Assembly: GCA_013151575.1 (NCBI GenBank)
Contig: JAADHZ010000044.1
Coordinates: 1 to 37,182 of the forward strand
Reading direction: 5' to 3'
Length of the DNA: 37,182 nt
From: Gammaproteobacteria bacterium
GTDB taxonomy: Bacteria; Pseudomonadota; Gammaproteobacteria; SZUA-152
A model generated the notes under the pieces. It was not told where the DNA came from. It made no database searches and saw only the letters and a list, made by a program, of their open reading frames with translations. A program made the position numbers and the translations under genes. The number at the start of each line of letters is the position of its first letter. Positions within the stretch are counted from its first letter, which is position 1. Positions 17,472 through 26,159 of the stretch are shown piece after piece.

Positions 17472-17868
17472 CTCCCAACTTGATCAGTTACCCACTCGCC
17501 AGCCCACCACCCGTGTATTGGCCCGGCCCATGGACACCAACGTCGCCGGTGATATTTTCGGAGGCTGGATCATGTCCCAGGTGGATATTGCAGGTTCCAT
17601 TGCCGCAGTACGGCACGCGGGAGTGCGGGTGGTGACGGTGGCGGTCAATTCCTTTCTGTTCAAAAAGCCGGTATTTGTCGGCGACCTCATCAGCTGTTAC
17701 GCCCATGTGGAAAAAGTTGGCACTACGTCATTGACGGTGGCGGTGGAGGTTTTTGCAGAGCGCAACCGTAGCGAGACGCAGGCGGTGAAAGTCACCGAAG
17801 CCACCCTCACGTTTGTAGCGGTGGATGACGAAGGCAAGCCGCAACCCATTCCGAAACAAGCGGATTGA
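17458..17868 (+). CDS. Acyl-CoA thioesterase, YciA-like hot-dog fold
   Basis: This 136-residue protein hydrolyses acyl-CoA to free acid and CoA. The hot-dog signature MDTNVAGDIFGGWIMSQVD contains the conserved Asn/Asp region of the YciA/BACH group, and length is normal for YciA. It likely acts in the cytoplasm to recover CoA or clear stalled acyl-CoA intermediates, which fits its place at the end of the fad cluster. ATG 17458 lies inside the end of the ligase gene. TTG 17446 is an alternative start, supported by GAGGA five bases upstream, and would add four residues. Translation coupled to the ligase is likely. Confidence 0.9.
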   Translation: MTDTNSQLDQLPTRQPTTRVLARPMDTNVAGDIFGGWIMSQVDIAGSIAAVRHAGVRVVTVAVNSFLFKKPVFVGDLISCYAHVEKVGTTSLTVAVEVFAERNRSETQAVKVTEATLTFVAVDDEGKPQPIPKQAD

Positions 17869-17976
17869 AACCATCCCCGCACCACAGCGGCGCAACCAGC
17901 GGACAAGGGCTGGAAATTCGTCGTATGATCCGCTCTGCATCGAATTGCGGCAAGCCTCGAACGGACATTTGAAGCC

Positions 17977-19017
17977 ATGAAAAAACGAACACTGGGCCGG
18001 ACCGATCTTGAGGTCAGCGCCATCTGCCTGGGCACCATGACCTGGGGTCAACAAAACACCGAAGCCGAGGCCCACGCGCAACTGGACATGGCGCTGGCCG
18101 CCGGGGTGAATTTCATCGACACCGCCGAGATGTACCCGGTGCCGCCCGTGGCTGAAACCTGCACCCTCACTGAACAATACATCGGCAACTGGCTGCATAA
18201 ACGTGGTCGGCGTGACGACATCGTACTCGCCAGCAAGGTTGCCAGTCGCGCCGACTGGCTGCCCCATATTCGAGATGGCCACGCCTGCCTGGACCGGGCC
18301 AATATCGAGCAAGCCCTGCACGGAAGCCTGAAACGGCTGCGCACTGACTATCTGGATTTGTACCAGTTACATTGGCCGGATCGGGCCACTAACTATTTTG
18401 GCGCGCTGGGTTTCGAGGCTGCGGAAGAAACGGCTACCGTGCCCATTGAGGACACCCTGCGGGTGCTAGCCGATTTAGTGGCCGCAGGAAAAATTCGTCA
18501 CGTGGGCCTGTCCAATGAAACCCCCTGGGGCGTCATGGAGTTTTTGCGCCTGGCCCGTCTTTGCGACTTACCTCGGATGGTGAGCGTGCAAAACCCCTAC
18601 AGCCTGCTCAATCGCAGTTTTGAAATCGGTCTGGCGGAGGTGGCTCACCAGGAGGATTGCGGTCTGTTGGCCTACTCACCACTGGGTTGTGGTGTCCTCA
18701 GCGGAAAATATCTGCACGGTGCCCAGCCGGCGGGTGCGCGGATCACCCTGTTCGAACGTTTCTCGCGTTATTCCAATCCGCAGGCCGACACGGCCACCGA
18801 GGCCTACGTTGCACTGGCCCGTGAGCATGGTCTGGATCCGGCGCAAATGGCCCTGGCTTTCGTTACCAGCCGCCCCTTTTTGACCAGCAATATTATCGGT
18901 GCGACGACTCAGCAACAGTTGCAAAACAATCTCGATAGCGCCAACCTTGAGTTGAGCAATGAGGTGCTGGCGGGCATTGAGACTATCCATGTGCAGCAAC
19001 CGAACCCAGCACCATAG
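17977..19017 (+). CDS. tas: Aldo/keto reductase, Tas-like
   Basis: This 346-residue protein is an NADP(H)-dependent aldo/keto reductase of the Tas group. The catalytic tetrad is visible: Asp48 (FIDTAEMY), Tyr53, Lys87 (LASKV) and His132 (YQLHWPD). The C-terminal cofactor-binding region includes SNIIGATT. The (beta/alpha)8 barrel length is normal. The natural substrate of Tas proteins is not firmly known; they reduce assorted aldehydes and ketones. It lies 108 bases after the thioesterase on the same strand. It could be read from the fad cluster or its own promoter, and a link to fatty-acid metabolism is only positional. Confidence 0.92.
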   Translation: MKKRTLGRTDLEVSAICLGTMTWGQQNTEAEAHAQLDMALAAGVNFIDTAEMYPVPPVAETCTLTEQYIGNWLHKRGRRDDIVLASKVASRADWLPHIRDGHACLDRANIEQALHGSLKRLRTDYLDLYQLHWPDRATNYFGALGFEAAEETATVPIEDTLRVLADLVAAGKIRHVGLSNETPWGVMEFLRLARLCDLPRMVSVQNPYSLLNRSFEIGLAEVAHQEDCGLLAYSPLGCGVLSGKYLHGAQPAGARITLFERFSRYSNPQADTATEAYVALAREHGLDPAQMALAFVTSRPFLTSNIIGATTQQQLQNNLDSANLELSNEVLAGIETIHVQQPNPAP

Positions 19018-19118
19018 GCAGAATGGTACAAATCATACCGATGTGCCTATAGTGTAAAAACAGTAAACGCGTTCAGGGTGAGAATATGCCGGTACCGACA
19101 GTTGTTTAGGGGAAGTGA

Positions 19119-19784
19119 ATGAGCGACGCAACAGATAACCGCTTGAATCGCGGGCCAGCCAATGGCGCAAGGGCGGGAAGGCGTTGCGTCAATACCATGC
19201 TGGGGCTTGTGATGGTAATCGGTGTTTTGATAGCCTCCGGCTGTGCCAGCGTTAATTTTAATCATCCCCAGGTACTCGGTGACGGGGCCAGCGCCGAGCA
19301 ATTGGCTCAGACCGCGCAGGTGTACTTTATTCGTCCACGCCTGCTCCAGTCCAAAGGGGTGGCGGACGGGGCAGTGCGAATTACGTTCAAGGGCAAACTG
19401 TTGCTGGAAATGAGTGAGGGCAGCTATGCCCTTTTGCACATCAAGCCCAGCAAAGGATTGGTGAAGCTGTTCAACAAAACCAAGTTCGCCAATGAGCCTG
19501 GGGTAATTGAGGTATGGCGCGCCCGCAAATATAAGTTCATTGTCGGCAAGACCTATTTCATCTACGTGCGGCAGCTGAATGAGGAATTTCGGGGGGTATT
19601 TTACGAACCCGAGCCGGTAAAGCTGAAACGCGCCCAGCAGCTTATTGAGGACGCCGGTCCTTCAGGCAGTGCTGCGCGCCGTGCGCGTATCGACAAGCTC
19701 ACCAAGGTGTCCGTGCCGCCAGCCAGCGCGACTCAGGGCATTCGCCCCGTCCTGCCGGAAGACGTTTACCGGCAGGTTAAATAG
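19119..19784 (+). CDS. DUF2846-like lipoprotein
   Basis: This 221-residue predicted lipoprotein has a long basic n-region, a hydrophobic stretch and a lipobox ending IASGC, with lipidated Cys42. The mature part begins with VYFIRP and later GSYALLHIKPSKG, a pattern like DUF2846 proteins (small beta-rich envelope proteins of unknown function). The C-terminal third is rich in Ala and basic residues. The start ATG 19119 follows AGGGGAAG at good spacing. It lies 14 bases upstream of a second, very large lipoprotein gene, so the two are probably one operon and may sit in the same envelope layer. Confidence 0.75.
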   Translation: MSDATDNRLNRGPANGARAGRRCVNTMLGLVMVIGVLIASGCASVNFNHPQVLGDGASAEQLAQTAQVYFIRPRLLQSKGVADGAVRITFKGKLLLEMSEGSYALLHIKPSKGLVKLFNKTKFANEPGVIEVWRARKYKFIVGKTYFIYVRQLNEEFRGVFYEPEPVKLKRAQQLIEDAGPSGSAARRARIDKLTKVSVPPASATQGIRPVLPEDVYRQVK

Positions 19785-19798
19785 CCGCGCGATAACGA

Positions 19799-22700
19799 GT
19801 GATGCCTGTACCGATATTTTTCACCTCGTTGATGGGGTTAGTGTTCGCTACCCTGCTGAGCGCGTGCGCCAGTGGCCGCCAAACGCTTCCTCCCCCGGCG
19901 CCTGCCGATGTCAGCCCCTCCGTTTTACAGCAAAACCAACCCGCCATGGTGAGGGTGCGACTGGCCTCCAGCCCCGCCGGGACCGAAATGACCTTGGTGC
20001 CTGCCGGTCCCTACGTCTCCCACCAATTGTCGCTTTCACGGCCGCCGCAAGGCATGGTCAGCGATGGGTTACGGGCCTTTATCGTTAGCGACGAGGGCTT
20101 GCTGGTGGTGGGTTTCCCCGAGTCACAACCTGCCCGGGTGCTGGGAAAATTGTCCGGGCTCGCTGCGCCGGTAACGCAGTTAGCCGTGGGTTCGCAGCGA
20201 CTGCTCATGGCGCTGGACGATGGGCAGCTGTTGTTAGTGGATGTCACGCAGCCGACGAACCCGGTGATCCGCGCGCGCTACCGGACAGAGGCCCCGGTGA
20301 TGGATGTGCAATTCAACGATGGTCTGTTTTACCTGCTGTTGAACAACAACGCCCTGCTGGCCATGAAGGCGGATACTGGCAGCTCATCCGTCCAGCCCGC
20401 GGGTCGTTGGCAATTACCAGTGCAAGCCTCAGCGCTGGCAGTGCGTGGCAATCACATTTGGCTGGCCGGGCCACAGGGCGTGAGTGTGCTGGCGCTGGGC
20501 CCGGAGCAACCTCGCGTGCTGGATCGTTTTACCCAACTCGGCGCGTCCAACGGAGAGGCATGGGACATTCAGTTGCACGAAAATCTGGCGTTGGTGGATG
20601 CCGGCCGGGGCGGCCTGGTGGTGTTCGACATCAGCGACCCGGACCGGCTGCGCTGGACGGGCAGCTTCAGCAAGCGCGGTCCCATCCACGGCCTGAGCCA
20701 GCACCCCGAAACCGATGCCGCATGGGTGAGCCTGGACGGCGGGGTCGTGTTGTCACTGGGTTTGGGCAATCCTGAACTTCCCAACAGCGGGGCGGCCTTT
20801 CTCGCGCCCGGCCCAGTGCGAGCCATGGCAGCGGCGGGCCCGGCGCTGCTGGTGGCCACTGCGCAACGTGTGCAGCGGGTGATCATGGGTGAAGAACACG
20901 AGGCGGCCATATCGCCCGAGGGAGTGAATCAGGGGGGCAGTCGCCGGGGCGTGATTCGTGATGGCATCCTCTACGTGGCGGACTGGTTTTCCGGTCTGCA
21001 TCTCTACGACATCAGTATCCCGAGGCAACCGCGCCACCTGGGTAATTACCATACCCCCGGCTCCAGCAAAGGCGTGACGTTACTGGACCACTTCGTGTTG
21101 GTGGGTGACGACGATCAGGGCCTGCAAATCATCGACATCGCCGACCCCCGTCACCCCAGCTGGGTGTCGGAACTGCCCCCACAGGCAATGGCCCGAATGG
21201 GGTTGGCTTACACGATGAAACTCGTGGGTACACGTTTGTACCTGGCCGACCATCGCGGCGGTTTTCACATCATCGACCTGAGCGATATTCGTCATCCCCG
21301 GCGCCTCGGCGGTGTGGACACCCCCGGTAAATCCTGGGCCATCGACGTGAGGGAGGACGGTGACCGGCGCGTCGCTTTCGTGGCCGATGACAGCAGTGGC
21401 CTGCTGGTCTTCGACGTCACCAAGCCCGAGCACATTCGGCAAATCGGCCGCTTCGACCCCGGCGGCCAAGCGGAGGACATCGTGTTACGGGACGACCTCG
21501 CCTACGTGGCCTTCTTCGACAAAGGTTTTTACGTGCTGGACGTGAGTGACCCCACCCACCCTCGACAACGGGGTCATGTGGCCATTCCTGGCAATGCTCG
21601 AGGCATCGCGTTGGCGGGTGACCGCGCCTATATGGCCGGTTGGGAATCGGGCCTGCAAGTGCTGGATATCAGCGACCCCTCGACCCCGCACATCATCGGC
21701 GCGTTCGACACCGACGGCGCTGCCTGGGGCGTCACCATCGACGGTGACACCGCCTATGTTCTGGACTGGTGGGGAGGCATCAAGGTGCTCGATATCAGCC
21801 AGCCAGCACAACCCTCCCTGCTCGCCCGCTACCATGCCCGAGGCACGCTGCGGAAAATGAGCACTAAGGGCAACTATCTGTACGCCGCCAGCGGCGCGGG
21901 CGGTGTACAGGTGTTCGATATTCGCAACCCGCTGAATCCTATCTGGGTACGAGGGCTGAATCTGGCAGGCGACAGCCAGGATCTGTGGCTGGAAGACGAC
22001 CGCGCCTACGTAGCCAGCGGTGGCGGCGGGGTGGCGATACTGGACACGTTGGACCCGTTTTACGCCCAGCAGATTGGTGCAATTGACACCCCAGGCGAGG
22101 CCTATCGTGTGTGTGCATACAACGAATATCTGTACGTGGCCGACCGCCAGGCTGGGCTGCTGGTATTGGACGTGCGTGACCCCCGGCGACCCCGGCAAGT
22201 GGCGCAATACGACTTGTGGCCGAAGGACCTGTGGATCGACGAGCAGGGCCTGTGGGTGGCCACCGCCACCGGCATCACGCGCTGGACACTCGGCAATAAC
22301 GGCCGTTTGGGGCAAGCGCAGAGTCGGACTGTGCCCGACGTGACCCTGGTTCGCGCGCAGGAACAGCAACTGGCTACGGCCCGCGCTGGCGGGCTGGTGG
22401 AATTATGGCGGGTGGGCGCCGACGGCATTCAGCCGCTGGCTCGTTACCCGATGCACGAACCCGTCGTGGATCTGCAACTCGCGGGTAACAGCCTATACGT
22501 GCTGACCCGCAGCGGCCTGACCGTGCTGGAACGGGACAATGCCGACAGACTGCGGCCCAATACCCACTATCCCGCCACTGGCGTGGCGACCGGAATGGTG
22601 TTGGCAAACGACGCGGCGTTTTTCAGCGGAGGTGTGTCAATGGCCTCAGTGTCGTTACTGCCGCCGGTGTCGATTACCCCCACTACCAGCGGTGCTTTCG

Positions 22701-22888
22701 CGATGGTTCTGCCGAAGGGCCTGCCCCGCGGCGACTACCATCTGCAATTTACCGCGCCCGGCGGACAACGCTGGATCCAGCCCTGGGCTTTGTCCGTGCA
22801 ATTCCAGGCACCCAACCAGCGTCGTTTCGGGCTGGCGGCCTTCCGTCGCTTGTTGAAAACACCGCTAAAACCACCGCCGGAACCCTAA
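19799..22888 (+). CDS. Large LVIVD-repeat beta-propeller lipoprotein
   Basis: This 1029-residue predicted lipoprotein has a signal peptide ending LLSAC, with lipidated Cys22 or Cys23. At least eleven repeats of about 42 residues follow, clearest at about residues 400-820. Their core pattern is LxVLDISDPxxP and a later YVAD/YVLD strand, the LVIVD repeat, which is expected to form one or more beta-propellers. Earlier diverged copies occur near residues 135 and 270. The last 120 residues do not show the repeat. LVIVD proteins are surface or periplasmic and their partners are unknown. GTG 19799 or ATG 19802 could be the start; the ribosome-binding site is weak. Sequence between repeats is diverged at DNA level, so the repeats are old. 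Confidence 0.9.
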   Translation: MMPVPIFFTSLMGLVFATLLSACASGRQTLPPPAPADVSPSVLQQNQPAMVRVRLASSPAGTEMTLVPAGPYVSHQLSLSRPPQGMVSDGLRAFIVSDEGLLVVGFPESQPARVLGKLSGLAAPVTQLAVGSQRLLMALDDGQLLLVDVTQPTNPVIRARYRTEAPVMDVQFNDGLFYLLLNNNALLAMKADTGSSSVQPAGRWQLPVQASALAVRGNHIWLAGPQGVSVLALGPEQPRVLDRFTQLGASNGEAWDIQLHENLALVDAGRGGLVVFDISDPDRLRWTGSFSKRGPIHGLSQHPETDAAWVSLDGGVVLSLGLGNPELPNSGAAFLAPGPVRAMAAAGPALLVATAQRVQRVIMGEEHEAAISPEGVNQGGSRRGVIRDGILYVADWFSGLHLYDISIPRQPRHLGNYHTPGSSKGVTLLDHFVLVGDDDQGLQIIDIADPRHPSWVSELPPQAMARMGLAYTMKLVGTRLYLADHRGGFHIIDLSDIRHPRRLGGVDTPGKSWAIDVREDGDRRVAFVADDSSGLLVFDVTKPEHIRQIGRFDPGGQAEDIVLRDDLAYVAFFDKGFYVLDVSDPTHPRQRGHVAIPGNARGIALAGDRAYMAGWESGLQVLDISDPSTPHIIGAFDTDGAAWGVTIDGDTAYVLDWWGGIKVLDISQPAQPSLLARYHARGTLRKMSTKGNYLYAASGAGGVQVFDIRNPLNPIWVRGLNLAGDSQDLWLEDDRAYVASGGGGVAILDTLDPFYAQQIGAIDTPGEAYRVCAYNEYLYVADRQAGLLVLDVRDPRRPRQVAQYDLWPKDLWIDEQGLWVATATGITRWTLGNNGRLGQAQSRTVPDVTLVRAQEQQLATARAGGLVELWRVGADGIQPLARYPMHEPVVDLQLAGNSLYVLTRSGLTVLERDNADRLRPNTHYPATGVATGMVLANDAAFFSGGVSMASVSLLPPVSITPTTSGAFAMVLPKGLPRGDYHLQFTAPGGQRWIQPWALSVQFQAPNQRRFGLAAFRRLLKTPLKPPPEP

Positions 22889-23195
22889 ACCCAGCATTCA
22901 AAAGTGCCAACTGCCTCACAAATCTCTCCTACTCCCCTTGAGCGGGCGGTGTGATGAGCTACCTTTTACCGTCTAATCGTCTTTTTATTCAAACCTGTTA
23001 GGGAAGCCTGATGCGCTGGGTGACAAATCGCCATGGCCATCGTGGGGCTTTACCTTTACTTCCGCCGCTGTGTGCCGCTAACGAGGGCATCCTCGGCAAA
23101 TTTGCCGCGCATCGGATGCCCTTTTGCTTGGCAATTTAGAATTTTCTGGCCGATACGGGCTGCGGCCAACATGCAGAATTTGACGGACTAAAATA
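22889..23195. other. Intergenic interval with one hairpin
   Basis: There is no gene in this 307-base gap. The notable structure is the nested inverted repeat at 23085-23125; otherwise I see only unremarkable mixed sequence. A promoter for the downstream YbaK-HDOD gene must lie here unless transcription comes from the lipoprotein operon, but no good -35/-10 pair is evident. Confidence 0.5.
23085..23125 (+). terminator. Nested inverted repeat, possible terminator
   Basis: GGGCATCC (23085-23092) pairs exactly with GGATGCCC (23114-23121). A second perfect palindrome, GGCAAATTTGCC (23095-23106), lies between the arms, and TTTT follows at 23122-23125. The nested form would give a branched hairpin. 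The T-run is short and the structure is 200 bases from the preceding stop, so a terminator call is tentative. Confidence 0.4.
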
Positions 23196-24587
23196 ATGTC
23201 GACTTCGATCACCGTTCGCCGCTATCTCGATACTCAGGATGTACGTTATTCCATTATGCAAAGTCCTGTGGATGCTGAGGGGCGCTGGCAAGGCAAAATC
23301 GGGGACATTGCCCCGGTGTCCGTGGCCTGCGCAAAAATCCTCAAAGATGTGAGCGGCCTGGTCATGGCGGTGTTGCCTATTACCCACCGCCTGCGCATTG
23401 ACGCGCTCAACCGCCAGCTGCACCGCCGTCTCACGCTAGCGGAAGAACAGGATTACCGGGGGGTATTTGCCGATTGTGCCCAAGGCATCCTGCCCGCGCT
23501 GGGTGAAGCCTACGGTTTTGAGACGGTGATCGACGATGCACTTTTGGATCAGGATTTCGTGTTCGTGGCGTCGGGCAACGAAGGCGAATTGATCCGCATG
23601 ACGGGCGAAGACTTTCAGTTGCTGCACAGCAATGCGTGGTACGGCAATACCTTTTCACAGATATCGGAACGCAGGCCAGGGGCGGATGTATCGCCTCCCG
23701 TCGTAAACAAAGCGGCACGCGTGCCTTCTGCTGCACAGCTCAAGCAACGCATTGAACGCGTCACAGAACTGCCGACTCTGCCATCGTTGGCGCAAAAAAT
23801 TATTCAGCTCAACGCCAACCCCTATGCCCATGCCGAGGACCTCGCCAAGCTGGTGGAGAAAGACCCCAGCCTCAGTGCGCAAATCGTGCGGTATTCCCAA
23901 TCTTCTTTTTATGGGTATCAGGGCAAGGTTGCCTCCGTGCGGCAAGCCATTTCCCGGGTGCTGGGATATGACATGGTGATGAATATTGCCCTGGGCGTGG
24001 CGGCAGCGCGCCCCTTCAAGGGGCCGACCGAAGGGCCTTTGGGACTGAATGCTTTCTGGCGTCACGCCACGTACAGTGCGGCGCTGGCACAGGCCCTGTG
24101 CAAACAGGTGCCCCGTGATCTGCGCCCCCGTCCGGGCACGGTGTACCTCTCTGGCTTGTTGCACAATTTCGGATTTTTATTGCTGGGGCATTTGTTCCCC
24201 AAGGAATTTGGCATATTACACGATGCGGTACGCCGCCAGCCCGAAGCATCGGTGGTGACGCTGGAACAACAGCTGCTGGGTGTAACCCACATGGAAATCG
24301 GCGCCTGGCTGATGGAGGCCTGGAATATGCCGCAGGAAATCGTGGTGGTACAGCAAGAGCATCACAACCCGGAATACGCAGGACCACACGCCAACTACGT
24401 GCATCTGATCACTCTGGTAGACACGCTGCTGAAGGGGCATGAGCTGGGGGATGCCGTCAGCGAGGAGATTCCTCCCAACTTATTGGTAACACTAGGCCTC
24501 AGCGAAGAAGCGGTGGCCGAGGCGCTGGATAAAACCATTGAAAACCACGACGACCTCGACACCATGGCCCGCCAGCTGGTGGCGTAA
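23196..24587 (+). CDS. YbaK/ProX-like deacylase domain fused to HDOD domain
   Basis: This 463-residue fusion has an N-terminal YbaK/aminoacyl-tRNA editing-like domain (about residues 1-150). It shows CAKILK, with Lys47 at the position of the catalytic lysine of YbaK, and a typical FVASGNEGELIRM strand. A C-terminal HDOD domain spans about residues 185-390, with ELPTLPSLAQKI and EKDPSLSAQIVRYSQS. The usual His-Asp pair of HD domains appears as LLHNFG, so metal hydrolase activity is unlikely; HDOD domains generally act as signalling or scaffold modules. The YbaK part may clear mischarged tRNA or bind aminoacyl-tRNA. Coupling the two suggests a signalling output linked to tRNA charging, but this is inference. 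The gene is convergent with rhlB. Confidence 0.85.
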   Translation: MSTSITVRRYLDTQDVRYSIMQSPVDAEGRWQGKIGDIAPVSVACAKILKDVSGLVMAVLPITHRLRIDALNRQLHRRLTLAEEQDYRGVFADCAQGILPALGEAYGFETVIDDALLDQDFVFVASGNEGELIRMTGEDFQLLHSNAWYGNTFSQISERRPGADVSPPVVNKAARVPSAAQLKQRIERVTELPTLPSLAQKIIQLNANPYAHAEDLAKLVEKDPSLSAQIVRYSQSSFYGYQGKVASVRQAISRVLGYDMVMNIALGVAAARPFKGPTEGPLGLNAFWRHATYSAALAQALCKQVPRDLRPRPGTVYLSGLLHNFGFLLLGHLFPKEFGILHDAVRRQPEASVVTLEQQLLGVTHMEIGAWLMEAWNMPQEIVVVQQEHHNPEYAGPHANYVHLITLVDTLLKGHELGDAVSEEIPPNLLVTLGLSEEAVAEALDKTIENHDDLDTMARQLVA

Positions 24588-24605
24588 AGACGAAGGCCGT
24601 AGCCC

Positions 24606-24624
24606 AAAAAAGGGCGACGCCCTT
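24606..24624 (-). terminator. Rho-independent terminator of rhlB
   Basis: Read on the minus strand, AAGGGC and GCCCTT form a 6-bp stem with a 3-base loop (24610-24624) followed by a T-run that is the A-run 24606-24611 of the plus strand. It lies about 45 bases past the rhlB stop, in the convergent gap with the YbaK-HDOD gene. Confidence 0.65.
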
Positions 24625-24667
24625 GTCTGTGGGCGCGTTCTGCTTGCTGAACCCACCCGCGTGGCGA

Positions 24668-25966
24668 TTACCGACTCCGACCTGCCCCTGGGCGGCCCCG
24701 CCGATTGTCGCTTCTACCATTGCCCTGAGGTTTGCCGCCCGGCTTTCGGGGTTTGCGCGGGACGTGCACTGGGGGCTTGGGATCGACGATTAGCTCGGCG
24801 GACATTTTGCCGCGCGGTATCTCGTAACCGATGAAATCCTGAATTTCCGCCAGAGAAAAGGCGTAATCCTCACAGGCAAAACTGATGGCGTCACCACTAG
24901 CACCGGCACGAGCGGTACGACCGATACGGTGCACGTAATCTTCGGCATCCTGCGGCAGGTCGTAGTTGATGACGTGGCTAACGTCGGAGATGTGCAAACC
25001 GCGCGCCGCCACGTCGGTGGCCACCATGATGGACAGCTCCCCTTGCTGAAAGGCAGTGAGCAGGCTCAGCCGTTTCTTTTGCGGCACATCGCCGGAGAGC
25101 AATGCGGCCTTGAATCCGTTGCCCTCCAGGTAACCCCACACGGTTTCCGCCGCACGTTTGGTGTTCACAAACACGATGGTGCGGGTAGCGCCTATGTGCT
25201 TCAGCAGGCCCAGCAGCAGCGGTATTTTTTCGTCATTGGCGGGGGCGTACACCACTTCCTCGACCTTGTCGGCGGTGATTTTGTCGGATTCCACACTCAC
25301 CGTCACGGCGTTGTTCATGTGTTCATAGGCTAGCTCGGTGACCTTCAGCGGCAAGGTAGCGGAAAACAGCATGTTGAGTCGTTCAGTGGGGTGAGGCATG
25401 CGCCGCAGCAAATAACGGATATCCTTGATGAAACCGAGGTCGAACATACGGTCCGCCTCATCCAACACCATGGCGTCGATGGCCTTGAGATCGTAGACAT
25501 GCTGCTTAAAGTAATCGATCAGCCGCCCCGGTGTGCCGATGAGAACGTCCACGCCTTCCTGGATATCGTTACGCTGCTGTTCATAACCGGTCCCCCCGTA
25601 CACGACCCGAATCTGCATGTCGCATTCCCGGGCCAGCGGAAGCGCATCCTTGTGTATCTGCACGGCCAGCTCGCGGGTGGGTGCGATGATCAAGGCCCGG
25701 GGCTGGTTAGGTCGTCGCCCCTCGGCCGGGGCCAACGTAAGCAGCCTGTGCAGGGTGGCGAGCAAAAAAGCGGCCGTCTTGCCGGTGCCGGTTTGCGCCT
25801 GGCCCAGCACATCCTGCCCACCCAAAGCCAGCGGCAAGGTGTCCGCCTGGATGGGTGTGCAGTGAGTAAAACCTGCGATGTCCGTGCCCCGTATGAGTTC
25901 GGGCGAAAGCTTGAGATCGCAAAAACGGGTGTTTGTGAGGTGGGTATCTGGTGTAGTTTCTGACAT
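24668..25966 (-). CDS. rhlB: DEAD-box ATP-dependent RNA helicase RhlB
   Basis: This 432-residue helicase unwinds RNA duplexes with ATP; in gammaproteobacteria RhlB works in the RNA degradosome with RNase E. Visible motifs are the Q motif region CTPIQ, motif I AQTGTGKT (57-64), PTREL, TPGRL, motif II DEAD (169-172), motif III SAT (202-204), and VATDVAARGLHI with HRIGRT in domain 2. The C-terminal tail (about 400-432) is Arg/Gly/Pro rich, a nonspecific RNA-binding extension. RLNMLFSATL and GLHISDVSHVINYDLP match RhlB more than RhlE or SrmB. It is divergent from trxA, and rho follows, the classic rhlB/trxA/rho neighbourhood. Confidence 0.93.
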   Translation of the reverse strand: MSETTPDTHLTNTRFCDLKLSPELIRGTDIAGFTHCTPIQADTLPLALGGQDVLGQAQTGTGKTAAFLLATLHRLLTLAPAEGRRPNQPRALIIAPTRELAVQIHKDALPLARECDMQIRVVYGGTGYEQQRNDIQEGVDVLIGTPGRLIDYFKQHVYDLKAIDAMVLDEADRMFDLGFIKDIRYLLRRMPHPTERLNMLFSATLPLKVTELAYEHMNNAVTVSVESDKITADKVEEVVYAPANDEKIPLLLGLLKHIGATRTIVFVNTKRAAETVWGYLEGNGFKAALLSGDVPQKKRLSLLTAFQQGELSIMVATDVAARGLHISDVSHVINYDLPQDAEDYVHRIGRTARAGASGDAISFACEDYAFSLAEIQDFIGYEIPRGKMSAELIVDPKPPVHVPRKPRKPGGKPQGNGRSDNRRGRPGAGRSR

Positions 25967-26083
25967 AGTGTGTAAAGAATACCAAATAGCAGCATGTTTG
26001 GGGTTGAAATCAATCGACGATTAAGCTGAAATGTTGACTAAGCCCTGTTAAGTGATCCCGCTGCGGTTTTTGCTGCATGACAA

Positions 26084-26118
26084 ATCTGTGTAACAACGCA
26101 GAACGCAGCAACACAGAT
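26084..26118. promoter_or_regulatory. Stem-loop in the trxA leader with tandem 7-bp repeats in its loop
   Basis: ATCTGTGT (26084-26091) and ACACAGAT (26111-26118) are perfect inverted repeats. The 19-base loop contains AACGCAG twice in tandem (26095-26108). It lies about 40 bases upstream of the trxA start, and so would probably be in the trxA leader RNA or at the rhlB-trxA divergent promoters. It may be a regulator dyad or RNA hairpin. Confidence 0.4.
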
Positions 26119-26159
26119 AACGATACAGACAACCTAAATTCCCAAATGGAGGTTCCCGC

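Noticed and set aside
21485-22369. A 294-residue antisense frame with a repeating look
   Set aside because: The apparent repeats mirror the LVIVD repeats of the real gene on the other strand.
19799-22888. LVIVD repeats as a recent DNA-level tandem array
   Set aside because: Repeats are conserved as protein patterns but diverged in DNA, so no recent slippage or array expansion is implied.
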